Source: Mycobacterium marinum (GTDB lineage Bacteria > Actinomycetota > Actinomycetes > Mycobacteriales > Mycobacteriaceae). Taken from it: 64,000 bases of DNA. A model generated the notes under the pieces. It was not told the DNA's origin. It did not search any database and saw only the letters and a program-made list of their open reading frames with translations. Positions within the stretch are counted from its first letter, which is position 1. Each line of letters starts with the position of its first letter. The translations under genes and the position numbers were made by a program. Location of the stretch: the NCBI RefSeq assembly GCF_003391395.1, contig NZ_CP024190.1, positions 1,860,001-1,924,000 on the forward strand, read 5' to 3'. Below, one piece after another: positions 35,207-42,972 of the stretch.

Positions 35207-36163
35207 ATGGCTGAAGTATTGGTGCTCGTTGAGCACGCGGAAGGCGCGCTGAAGAAGGTCAGCGCCGAATTGATCACCGCCGCCCGTGCGTTGGGCGAGC
35301 CGGCCGCCGTTGTGATCGGCGCCCCCGGCACCGCCGCGCCGCTGGTCGACGGACTGAAGGCGGCCGGTGCCGCCAAGATTTACGTCGCTGAGTCCGACGT
35401 CGTCGACCAGTACCTGATCACCCCGTTCGTCGACGTGCTGGCGGGACTGGCCGAATCCTCGGCCCCGGCGGCCGTGCTGGTGGCTGCCACTGCCGACGGC
35501 AAGGAGATCGCCGGGCGGCTTGCTGCCCGGATCGGGTCGGGTCTGCTCGTCGACGTGGTGGGGATCAACGACGGTGGCAAGGCCGTCCACTCCATCTTCG
35601 GTGGCGCGTTCACCGTCGAGGCCCAGGCCACCGGTGACACCCCGGTGATTTCGGTGCGCGCCGGTGCGATCGAGGCCGAGCCGACCGATGGCGCCGGTGA
35701 GCAGGTCAGCGTGGACGTCCCGGCCCCTGCCGAGAACGCCACCAAGATCACCTCGCGTGAGCCGGCGGTCGCCGGCGACCGCCCCGAGCTGACGGAAGCC
35801 ACGGTGGTGGTGTCCGGTGGCCGTGGTGTCGGCAGTGCCGAGAACTTCAGCGTGGTCGAGGCGCTGGCCGACTCGCTGGGGGGTGCGGTCGGTGCTTCGC
35901 GTGCCGCGGTCGACTCCGGCTACTACCCGGGTCAGTTCCAGGTGGGGCAGACCGGCAAGACGGTTTCGCCGCAGCTCTACATCGCGCTGGGTATCTCCGG
36001 GGCGATCCAGCACCGCGCGGGCATGCAGACGTCCAAGACCATCGTTGCGGTCAACAAGGACGAAGAGGCGCCGATTTTCGAGATCGCCGACTACGGCGTG
36101 ATCGGCGACCTGTTCAAGGTTGCCCCGCAATTGACCGAGGGGGTCAAGGCTCGCAAGGGCTGA
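35207..36163 (+). CDS. etfA: Electron transfer flavoprotein alpha subunit
   Basis: Alpha subunit (FixB) of 318 residues with the FAD domain. N-terminal AEVLVLVEHAEGALKKVS. FAD-binding C-terminal domain shows VVVSGGRGVGSAENFSVVEALAD, VGQTGKTVSPQLYIALGISGAIQHRAGM and NKDEEAPIFEIADYGVIGDLFKV, which are all ETF-alpha signatures. Together with etfB it passes electrons from fatty-acid oxidation to the quinone pool. A strong terminator hairpin lies 20 bases after the stop. Confidence 0.96.
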   Translation: MAEVLVLVEHAEGALKKVSAELITAARALGEPAAVVIGAPGTAAPLVDGLKAAGAAKIYVAESDVVDQYLITPFVDVLAGLAESSAPAAVLVAATADGKEIAGRLAARIGSGLLVDVVGINDGGKAVHSIFGGAFTVEAQATGDTPVISVRAGAIEAEPTDGAGEQVSVDVPAPAENATKITSREPAVAGDRPELTEATVVVSGGRGVGSAENFSVVEALADSLGGAVGASRAAVDSGYYPGQFQVGQTGKTVSPQLYIALGISGAIQHRAGMQTSKTIVAVNKDEEAPIFEIADYGVIGDLFKVAPQLTEGVKARKG

Positions 36164-36182
36164 TCGGCCGATTCAGTAGTAG

Positions 36183-36216
36183 TAACGGCCCCGCAGGCTT
36201 GCCTGCGGGGCCGTTA
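36183..36216 (+). terminator. Strong hairpin terminator after etfA
   Basis: Perfect 16-bp stem with a 2-base centre: arm taacggccccgcaggc (36183-36198) and its reverse complement (36201-36216). It is only followed by ttatcg, not a true U-tract. It ends the etfBA unit and separates it from the next gene at 36307. Confidence 0.75.
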
Positions 36217-36306
36217 TCGTCGGCTGCGACATTTCGTCATCTGACGTGCACCGACATGTCACAGCGCTGATGCCGGTTAGCTGACCGGTTAGGCCACGTT
36301 GGTGGC

Positions 36307-37167
36307 ATGAGCATCGCTTCTGTCCTCATACCCAGCGACAAGCTGCGTGGCCCGGCGACCGATGCGGGTGCCGGCCCACGCTATTCCCTATTGCTGTCCA
36401 CCGATTCCGCGCTGATCGAGGCCGCTCAGCGCCTGCGCTATGACGTGTTCGCCGCCACGCCGGGCTTCGCGCTACCGGCGGCCGACGACCGCAGGGATGT
36501 CGACCGGTTCGACGAGTACTGCGATCACCTGCTGGTCCGCGACGACGACACCGGTGAGCTGGTGGGGTGCTACCGGATGTTGCCACCGGCAGGGGCCATC
36601 GCCGCGGGAGGCCTCTATACCGCTACCGAGTTCGACGTGGGTGCCTTCGACCCGCTGCGGCCGTCGCTGGTGGAAATGGGTCGCGCCGCGGTGCGTGACG
36701 GGCACCGCAATGGCGCGGTGGTGCTGTTGATGTGGGCGGGAATTCTTGCCTACCTGGACCGCTGTGACTACGACTACGTAACCGGCTGCGTGTCGGTGCC
36801 GATCGTCGAGCCAACCGGCCGGGACGGCATCACGCCGGGCCGCGAGCTGCGGGGCGTGCGTGACTTCGTGCTGAGGCGCCACCCGGCTTCCTACCGGGTG
36901 GACCCCTACCGGCCGGTGCGCATCGACGGCAAGAGCCTGGATGACATCGCCCCACCGCCGCGGCCGGCGATCCCGCCGTTGCTGCGTGGCTATCTGCGGC
37001 TGGGCGCGCAGGCCTGCGGCGAGCCCGCCCACGATCCGGACTTCGGGGTGGGGGATTTCTGTGTGCTGCTCGGCAAGCGTGACGCCGACATCCGCTACCT
37101 CAAGCGGCTCAGATCGGTGTCCGCGGCCGCGGAAATGGCGGGCGAGCTGGCGGGCGGAGCGGCCTGA
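36307..37167 (+). CDS. OlsB-like GNAT N-acyltransferase (Rv3027c-like)
   Basis: Acyl-homoserine-lactone-synthase-fold/GNAT acyltransferase of 286 residues, related to ornithine N-acyltransferase OlsB. Features: EAAQRLRYDVFAATPGF (the family's RYxVF start), DRFDEYCDHLLVRDD, GCYRMLPP, SLVEMGRAAVRDGHRNGAVVLLMWAGI and the tail FCVLLGKRDADIRYLKRL. OlsB adds a 3-hydroxyacyl group to ornithine. The next gene, a PlsC-type acyltransferase, overlaps by one base and would be the OlsA partner. Ornithine or other amino-acid lipids are a plausible product (inference). Confidence 0.82.
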   Translation: MSIASVLIPSDKLRGPATDAGAGPRYSLLLSTDSALIEAAQRLRYDVFAATPGFALPAADDRRDVDRFDEYCDHLLVRDDDTGELVGCYRMLPPAGAIAAGGLYTATEFDVGAFDPLRPSLVEMGRAAVRDGHRNGAVVLLMWAGILAYLDRCDYDYVTGCVSVPIVEPTGRDGITPGRELRGVRDFVLRRHPASYRVDPYRPVRIDGKSLDDIAPPPRPAIPPLLRGYLRLGAQACGEPAHDPDFGVGDFCVLLGKRDADIRYLKRLRSVSAAAEMAGELAGGAA

Positions 37168-38003
37168 TGAACGCTGAGGCCGGGCACTCCTGGCTGCCTC
37201 GCACCTCGTGCGACATCAGCTGCGTCAGCCTCGGCCACCCGGCGGTGCCCCGCCGGGTACCGGCCACCCTGCGGGTGGCGTTGCGCATCGTCTGGGCGCT
37301 GCTGCTGATGCCGGGGCTGCCGCTGCTCGGCGTGCCGGTGCCCGGCCGCAGCCACGCACAACGCGCATACTGCCGGCTGGTCCTGCGTTGTTTCGGTGTC
37401 CGGATCACGGTGTCGGGCAGCCCGATCCGCAACCTGCGCGGGGTTCTGGTGGTCAGCAACCACATCTCCTGGCTGGACGTCTTTGCCATCGGCGCGGTAC
37501 TGCCAGGTTCATTTGTGGCCCGCGCGGACATGTTCACCGGACCCGGGGTCGAGATTGTGGCCCGACTGCTGAAAATCATTCCGATCGAGCGGACCAGCCT
37601 GCGCCGGCTGCCCGGCGTGGTCGACACCGTCGCCCGCCGGCTGCGCGCAGGACAGACCGTGGTGGCCTTTCCGGAAGGAACCACCTGGTGCGGGCTGGCG
37701 TCGGGCAGCTTCTATCCCGCGATGTTTCAGGCCGCGATTGACGCCGGCCGTCCGGTGCAGCCGCTGCGGCTGACATATCACCACGTCAACGGTGCCATCT
37801 CGACCATCCCGGCCTTCGTCGGAGACGACACCCTGGCGCGCTCGGTTCGCCGGGTGCTCGCCGTGCGTCGCATCGTGGCGTCGGTGCATGTCGATTCCCT
37901 GCAACTGCCGGGCCGCGATCGCCGGGCCCTGGCCAGCCGCTGCCAGTCCGCAGTGCACGCTGGGGCGGCGCACCCGGCACACCGGCCCGCGCTGGTGGCC
38001 TGA
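37167..38003 (+). CDS. PlsC/OlsA-like 1-acyl-glycerophosphate acyltransferase (Rv3026c-like)
   Basis: Membrane-associated acyltransferase of 278 residues. The HX4D motif is NHISWLDVFAIG, and the second motif is VVAFPEGTTWCGLASGSFYPAMFQAAIDAG. A hydrophobic N-terminal segment (LRIVWALLLMPGLPLLGVPV) anchors it. The start overlaps the OlsB-like stop (TGATG), so the pair is coupled. This fits acylation of a lyso-lipid: lysophosphatidate, or lyso-ornithine lipid if the pair acts as OlsBA. Confidence 0.88.
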   Translation: MNAEAGHSWLPRTSCDISCVSLGHPAVPRRVPATLRVALRIVWALLLMPGLPLLGVPVPGRSHAQRAYCRLVLRCFGVRITVSGSPIRNLRGVLVVSNHISWLDVFAIGAVLPGSFVARADMFTGPGVEIVARLLKIIPIERTSLRRLPGVVDTVARRLRAGQTVVAFPEGTTWCGLASGSFYPAMFQAAIDAGRPVQPLRLTYHHVNGAISTIPAFVGDDTLARSVRRVLAVRRIVASVHVDSLQLPGRDRRALASRCQSAVHAGAAHPAHRPALVA

Positions 38004-38081
38004 AAAGCCTCTCACCCTGCGGCAACGTGTCTGTGGACAATGGGTGACAGGGACCGTCAGCCCAGCGTGCAGGAGGCCGTC

Positions 38082-38582
38082 ATGACAACATGGCCAACAC
38101 CCGATCCGCCCGCCGGCGGCCAGGAGTCGGTGTGGGACTATCCCCGGCCGCCGCGGTTGGAGCCGTTCGCCGGTTCGATCACCATCGAGCTGGGCGGCCA
38201 GACGATTGCGTCGGCGACCCGAGCCTGGCGCGTGCTGGAGACCAGTCACCCACCCACGTACTACCTGCCCGAAGATGCGTTCGGCGACGGTGTGCTGCGC
38301 CCGGCGGCGGGCGGTTCATGGTGCGAGTGGAAGGGCCGGGCGAGCTACTTCGACCTGGTAACCCCGGCGCGACAGGCCGCGCGCGCGGCATGGACCTACC
38401 CAAACCCCACCCACCCCTTCCAGCCCATCGCTGGTGCGATCGCGGTGATGGCGGCCCAGGTGGACCGCTGCACGGTCAATGGCGAGCCGGTGGTGCCCCA
38501 ACCCGGCGGTTTTTACGGCGGATGGATCACCAGCTGGATTGTCGGCCCGTTCAAGGGCATTCCTGGATCGATGGGGTGGTAG
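38082..38582 (+). CDS. DUF427 domain protein
   Basis: Protein of 166 residues of the DUF427 family. Typical segments: GSITIELGGQTIASATRAWRVLETSHPPTYYLPEDAF, SWCEWKGRASYFDLV, AWTYPNPTHPFQPIAGAIAVMAAQVDRCTVNGEPV and ITSWIVGPFKGIPG. No catalytic motif is established for this domain. ATG 38082 is preceded by aggagg with good spacing. It lies between the acyltransferase pair and iscS. Confidence 0.88.
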   Translation: MTTWPTPDPPAGGQESVWDYPRPPRLEPFAGSITIELGGQTIASATRAWRVLETSHPPTYYLPEDAFGDGVLRPAAGGSWCEWKGRASYFDLVTPARQAARAAWTYPNPTHPFQPIAGAIAVMAAQVDRCTVNGEPVVPQPGGFYGGWITSWIVGPFKGIPGSMGW

Positions 38583-38642
38583 GCGCGGCCACCGGCTCAG
38601 GAGTTTGGGGTCGCTGACCTGGCCGGTATCGTGGGGCGAGTC

Positions 38643-39824
38643 ATGGTCTACCTCGATCACGCCGCCACCACCCCGATGCATCCAACCGCCATCGAGGCGA
38701 TGACGGCTGTGCTGGCCACCGTGGGCAACGCGTCGTCGCTGCACACCACCGGGCGGGCTGCGCGCCGGCGCCTCGAGGAATCCCGCGAGCTGATCGCGGC
38801 CAAGCTGGGGGCACGCCCCTCGGAGGTGATTTTCACCGCGGGGGGCACCGAGAGCGACAACCTGGCCGTCAAGGGAATGTACTGGGCGCGCCGGGACGCG
38901 CAGCCCGCCCGTCGGCGCATCGTCACGACGCGGGTGGAGCACCACGCCGTTTTGGACACGGTGGACTGGCTGGTTGAGCACGAAGGCGCCGAGGTGACCT
39001 GGCTGCCCACCGACGCCGATGGCTCGGTGTCGGCCAGCGCGTTGCGCGATGCGCTGGAGAGCCATGACGATGTCGCGTTGGTATCGGTGATGTGGGCCAA
39101 CAACGAGGTCGGCACGATCATGCCGATCGCCGAACTGGCCGGGGTTGCCGCCGAGTTCGGTGTCCCCATGCACAGTGACGCCGTGCAGGCCGTCGGCCAG
39201 ATACCGGTGGACTTCGGTGCCTGTGGCCTGGCGGCGATGAGTGTGACGGCACACAAGTTCGGCGGCCCGCCCGGAGCCGGGGCGCTGCTGATGCGACGCG
39301 ACGTCAGTTGTGTGCCGCTGCTGCACGGTGGTGGCCAAGAGCGCGATATCCGGTCCGGCACTCCCGACGTCGCCAGTGCGGTCGGTATGGCGGCGGCGGC
39401 GCGGATCGCGGTGGACGGGCTGGAAGCCAACTGTGCGCGGCTGCAGACGTTGCGGGACCGCCTCGTTGCCGGGGTGCTCGCCGAAATCGACGACGTTCGT
39501 CTCAATGGTGCCCGCGATCCGCTACGGCTGCCCGGCAACGCGCACTTCACCTTCCGCGGTTGCGAAGGTGATGCGCTGCTGATGCTGCTGGACGCCAACG
39601 GAATCGAGTGCTCGACCGGATCCGCCTGCACCGCCGGTGTCGCGCAGCCGTCGCATGTGCTGATCGCGATGGGCGCCGATCCGGCCAGCGCGCGCGGCTC
39701 GCTTCGTCTTTCGCTGGGGCACACGACAGTCGAGGCGGACGTCGATGCGGCGCTGCAGGTGCTGCCCGCAGCGGTGGCTCGCGCCCGCTCTGCCGCCGTG
39801 GCTGCCGCGGGAGCGGCCTGGTGA
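38643..39824 (+). CDS. iscS: Cysteine desulfurase IscS
   Basis: PLP enzyme of 393 residues that converts cysteine to alanine and passes persulfide sulfur to Fe-S and tRNA thiolation pathways. Starts VYLDHAATTPMHPTAIEAM. PLP lysine in SVTAHKFGGPPGAGA; active-site persulfide cysteine in IECSTGSACTAGVAQPSHV; the substrate-binding RGSLRLSLG is present. ATG 38643 gives the length recalled for M. tuberculosis IscS. Its stop overlaps the mnmA GTG, so sulfur donor and tRNA thiolase are coupled. Confidence 0.95.
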   Translation: MVYLDHAATTPMHPTAIEAMTAVLATVGNASSLHTTGRAARRRLEESRELIAAKLGARPSEVIFTAGGTESDNLAVKGMYWARRDAQPARRRIVTTRVEHHAVLDTVDWLVEHEGAEVTWLPTDADGSVSASALRDALESHDDVALVSVMWANNEVGTIMPIAELAGVAAEFGVPMHSDAVQAVGQIPVDFGACGLAAMSVTAHKFGGPPGAGALLMRRDVSCVPLLHGGGQERDIRSGTPDVASAVGMAAAARIAVDGLEANCARLQTLRDRLVAGVLAEIDDVRLNGARDPLRLPGNAHFTFRGCEGDALLMLLDANGIECSTGSACTAGVAQPSHVLIAMGADPASARGSLRLSLGHTTVEADVDAALQVLPAAVARARSAAVAAAGAAW

Positions 39825-40912
39825 AAGTTCTAGCCGCAATGAGCGGAGGCGTCGACTCATCGGTGGCGGCCGCCCGCATGGTCGATGCCGGCCACGACGT
39901 CGTCGGCGTGCATCTGGCGCTGTCGACCGCGCCGGGCGCGCTGCGTACCGGCTCCCGGGGTTGTTGCTCCAAAGAGGACGCATCCGACGCGCGCCGGGTC
40001 GCCGATGTGCTTGGAATCCCGTTCTATGTATGGGATTTCGCCGAGAGGTTCAAAGAGGATGTGATCGACGACTTCGTGTCCTCCTACGCCCGCGGTGAGA
40101 CCCCCAACCCCTGCATTCGCTGCAATCAGCGCATCAAGTTCTCGGCGCTGTATGCCAAAGCGTTAGCTCTGGGCTTTGACGTGGTGGTTACCGGCCACTA
40201 TGCCCGGCTATCCGAGGGGCGGCTGCGCCGCGCTGTGGACCAGGACAAGGACCAGTCCTACGTGCTGGCGGTGCTGACCGCCGAGCAGCTGCGCCACGCG
40301 ATGTTCCCGATCGGGGACACCCCCAAGCCGCAGATTCGGGAAGAGGCGTCCCGGCGCGGCCTGGCGGTGGCCGACAAGCCGGATAGCCACGACATCTGTT
40401 TCATTCCGTCGGGCAACACCCAGACGTTTCTGGGCGAGCGGATAGGGGTTCGTCGCGGCACCGTGGTGGACGCGGCCGGTGCGGTGCTGGCCACCCATGA
40501 CGGCGTGCACGGTTTCACCATCGGGCAACGAAAGGGCCTGGGAATCCCCGGGCCGGGACCCGACGGCCGCCCGCGCTACGTGACGGCGATCGACGCCGAA
40601 ACCGGCACGGTTCGGGTCGGTGACGTGGCCGATCTGCAGGTGCACGCGCTGACGGGGCGGGCGCCCATCTTCACCGCGGGGACCGCTCCGACGGGCCCGC
40701 TCGAGTGTGCGGTTCAAGTGCGTGCGCACGGTGAAACCACCAGTGCGGTAGCCGAATTGGTCGGCGACGAACTGTCGGTTCGGTTACATTCCCCGCTGCG
40801 GGGGGTGGCACGGGGTCAGACGCTGGTGTTGTACCGCCCCGATCCGGACGGCGATGAGGTGCTGGGCAGTGCCACCATCACCGCAACCTCGGCGTGCTCG
40901 CCGGTGTCCTAG
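39821..40912 (+). CDS. mnmA: tRNA 2-thiouridylase MnmA
   Basis: ATP-dependent thiolation of uridine-34 in Lys, Glu and Gln tRNAs, 363 residues. P-loop AAMSGGVDSSVAAA at the N-terminus. The catalytic cysteine pair is NPCIRCNQRIKFSALYAKA and DSHDICFIPSGNTQTFLGE. The C-terminal PUA-like beta domain begins VHALTGRAPIF. GTG 39821 overlaps the iscS stop by four bases. Sulfur comes from IscS (family knowledge). Stop meets the converging lipoprotein gene end with a four-base overlap. Confidence 0.95.
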   Translation: MKVLAAMSGGVDSSVAAARMVDAGHDVVGVHLALSTAPGALRTGSRGCCSKEDASDARRVADVLGIPFYVWDFAERFKEDVIDDFVSSYARGETPNPCIRCNQRIKFSALYAKALALGFDVVVTGHYARLSEGRLRRAVDQDKDQSYVLAVLTAEQLRHAMFPIGDTPKPQIREEASRRGLAVADKPDSHDICFIPSGNTQTFLGERIGVRRGTVVDAAGAVLATHDGVHGFTIGQRKGLGIPGPGPDGRPRYVTAIDAETGTVRVGDVADLQVHALTGRAPIFTAGTAPTGPLECAVQVRAHGETTSAVAELVGDELSVRLHSPLRGVARGQTLVLYRPDPDGDEVLGSATITATSACSPVS

Positions 40913-41538
40913 CCCGGCACGTTGGCGGCGATGTTGGTCAGCACGATGTCAGAGACCGAATCCGGGAACCCGCAGAAGGTGACTTCCAGCAGGGCCACCG
41001 AAAGCACCCGGTAGTCGCGGCCGCAGTCACCGGGGCGCATGCGCAGCGAGTCGGCGTCGGCTTTCCAGCTGCTGACAAACAACCAGCCGCTGGAACTGTC
41101 TGCGCAACTTCCGACGGCGCCCACCAGATCGTCGAAGGCTCGTCGGGCGATGTCGGCATCCGGATACACCGCCGCGGCTTCGGAGATCAGAGCGCTATCT
41201 GGCGGATCTTGGAAGGTGGTCTTGTGGAACCCCGCGATGTCGGGTCCAAAGGTGGTGCTCTCGGAGAAGATGAACCGGCATTCCACCGGCGCGGTCTTTG
41301 CCAGGGCATCGATATCCACCGGATAGCTGCCGTCCATCGCCGGAATGATCGTCAGGTCCTCGCCGGCGCCGGTGATCGCGCGCATCCGGGATTGGTCCAA
41401 CAGCAGGGCGCCGGCCTGCCGCGCCTCCGGGGCAGACGCGCCGAACGCGGGCAGCGCTTCGCCGTCCACCACTCGCGTACACGCCGCTGCCAGGAGCGTG
41501 GCGCAACACATCGACAGCGGTCGAATCAGTCTGGCCAT
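40909..41538 (-). CDS. PknH-type sensor-domain lipoprotein (LpqA-like)
   Basis: Lipoprotein of 209 residues: signal SMCCATLLAAACTRV with lipobox LAAAC. The mature part resembles the extracellular sensor domain of PknH and its relatives, which has two disulfides; cysteines occur in VECRFIFSES, GSCADSSSGWLF, PGDCGRDYRVLS and VTFCGFPDS. In H37Rv the positional equivalent between trmU and ligA is Rv3016 (lpqA). Ligand unknown. It ends convergently with mnmA and is divergent from the methionine-synthase-like gene. Confidence 0.82.
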   Translation of the reverse strand: MARLIRPLSMCCATLLAAACTRVVDGEALPAFGASAPEARQAGALLLDQSRMRAITGAGEDLTIIPAMDGSYPVDIDALAKTAPVECRFIFSESTTFGPDIAGFHKTTFQDPPDSALISEAAAVYPDADIARRAFDDLVGAVGSCADSSSGWLFVSSWKADADSLRMRPGDCGRDYRVLSVALLEVTFCGFPDSVSDIVLTNIAANVPG

Positions 41539-41633
41539 CTGCCACCCCTTTGTGCTTGCAACCTACCCCGGCGGTCCGTCGGTAAACACCCCTGGCTGTG
41601 TGCCACCGATGTGATGTCGAATACGGTTGGCAA

Positions 41634-42647
41634 GTGAGTGTTTTCGCAACGGCGACCGGCGTCGGGTCCTGGCCGGGCATCCTTGCGCGGCCGGCCGCCG
41701 AGGTCGTCGTTGGCGAGTTGGCGGATGCGCTGGCTTATCTGGTGGAGTTGCCCGCCAGGGGAGTGGGTGCCGACATGCTCGGGCGGGCGGGCGCGCTGCT
41801 GGTCGACTTGGCCCTGGACACGGTGCCGCGCGGCTACCGCATTGTGTCGCGGCCCGGCGCGGTGACCCGCAGGGCCATCAGCATGCTCAACGAGGACATG
41901 GACGCCCTGGAAGAAGCCTGGGAGACCGCGGGCCTTCGGGGCGGCGGGCGGGTGGTCAAGGTGCAGGCTCCCGGGCCGATCACCCTGGCGGCCGGGGTGG
42001 AGTTGAGCAACGGGCATCGGGCCATCACCGACCCCGGGGCCGTGCGTGATCTGGCCGCCTCGCTCGGCGAGGGAGTGGCCGCCCACCGGGCGGAATTGGC
42101 GCGCCGTCTCGATACACCGGTGGTGGTGCAGTTCGACGAGCCGACGCTACCGGCGGCCCTGGAGGGGCGGCTGACGGGCGTGACTTCGCTGGCCCCGGTC
42201 GCCGCACTCGACGAGGCGGTGGCGCTGGGGCTGCTCGATACCTGCGTCGAGGCCGCCGGCGCCGACGTGGCGCTGCATAGCTGCGCGGCGGCGCTGCCGT
42301 GGGATCTTTTGCAGCGCAGTGGTATCAGCGCGGTGTCGGTGGATGTCGCAACACTGCGTGCCGCGGACTTGGACAGCATCGCGGCGTTCATCGACTCGGG
42401 CCGCACGGTGGTGCTCGGCGTCGTGCCCGCCAGCGTTCCCGACCGCCGGCCTTCGGCCGAAGAGGTCGCCGCCGACGTGGTCGCGGTGACCGACCGGCTT
42501 GGCTTCGGCCGCGCGGTGCTGCGCGACCGTGTTGGGGTCGCGCCGGGCTGCGGTCTGGCCGGCGCGACGCCGCAATGGGCCCGCACCGCGATCGGCCTCG
42601 CCCGCAAGGCCGCCGAAGGCCTGGCTCGAGACCCCGATGCCATCTGA
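41634..42647 (+). CDS. MetE-like (B12-independent methionine synthase fold) protein (Rv3015c-like)
   Basis: Protein of 337 residues with the C-terminal barrel fold of cobalamin-independent methionine synthase: ATGVGSWPGI, VVKVQAPGPITLAAGVEL, VVVQFDEPTLPAALEG and DVALHSCAAALPWDLL. MetE zinc ligands (HxC ... E ... C) are only partly present: HSC is at the right place and VAPGCGLAGATPQWAR is the final cysteine. Methyl transfer is therefore possible but the acceptor is unknown. GTG 41634 gives the length recalled for Rv3015c. It is upstream of an unrelated radical SAM gene instead of ligA directly. Confidence 0.85.
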   Translation: MSVFATATGVGSWPGILARPAAEVVVGELADALAYLVELPARGVGADMLGRAGALLVDLALDTVPRGYRIVSRPGAVTRRAISMLNEDMDALEEAWETAGLRGGGRVVKVQAPGPITLAAGVELSNGHRAITDPGAVRDLAASLGEGVAAHRAELARRLDTPVVVQFDEPTLPAALEGRLTGVTSLAPVAALDEAVALGLLDTCVEAAGADVALHSCAAALPWDLLQRSGISAVSVDVATLRAADLDSIAAFIDSGRTVVLGVVPASVPDRRPSAEEVAADVVAVTDRLGFGRAVLRDRVGVAPGCGLAGATPQWARTAIGLARKAAEGLARDPDAI

Positions 42648-42972
42648 GGGTGCGATGTTCGGGGCCTGTGGCCCTGGCGGAGACCTCACCCTGTTCCGCT
42701 GATTGGTGGACATGCGGGTCGACGGGTGTATGCATCCGATTGGCGGACAGACCGCACTCGTTCGCGTGAGTAGGGTTCGGAAATATCCCATACGGAACGG
42801 AATGGGTGAGTGATCGATTCGCGAGACAACGGCGATTCTGCGAGCCGAAAGCCATTCCTGATTGTTTTCGCGAGTGTGGGTTAAGCTCGCGCGAAGTCTG
42901 TTGGTTCGGGCCATGCAGACCGTGAGTGAAAATCAGGTTATCAACTGCTGATTTCGGTCGTGGGGTCCAGAA
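42648..42972. other. 325-bp gap before the radical SAM gene
   Basis: No convincing gene. Base composition is lower in GC than the flanks, especially from 42780 on. A small imperfect hairpin, cgcgag (42869-42874) against ctcgcg (42886-42891), lies about 80 bases before the next start. No cobalamin-riboswitch consensus was recognised. Likely holds the promoter and a leader of the next gene. Confidence 0.5.

Noticed and set aside
42648..42972. Cobalamin riboswitch before the B12-type radical SAM gene
   Set aside because: No B12-box-like consensus or large conserved fold could be recognised.
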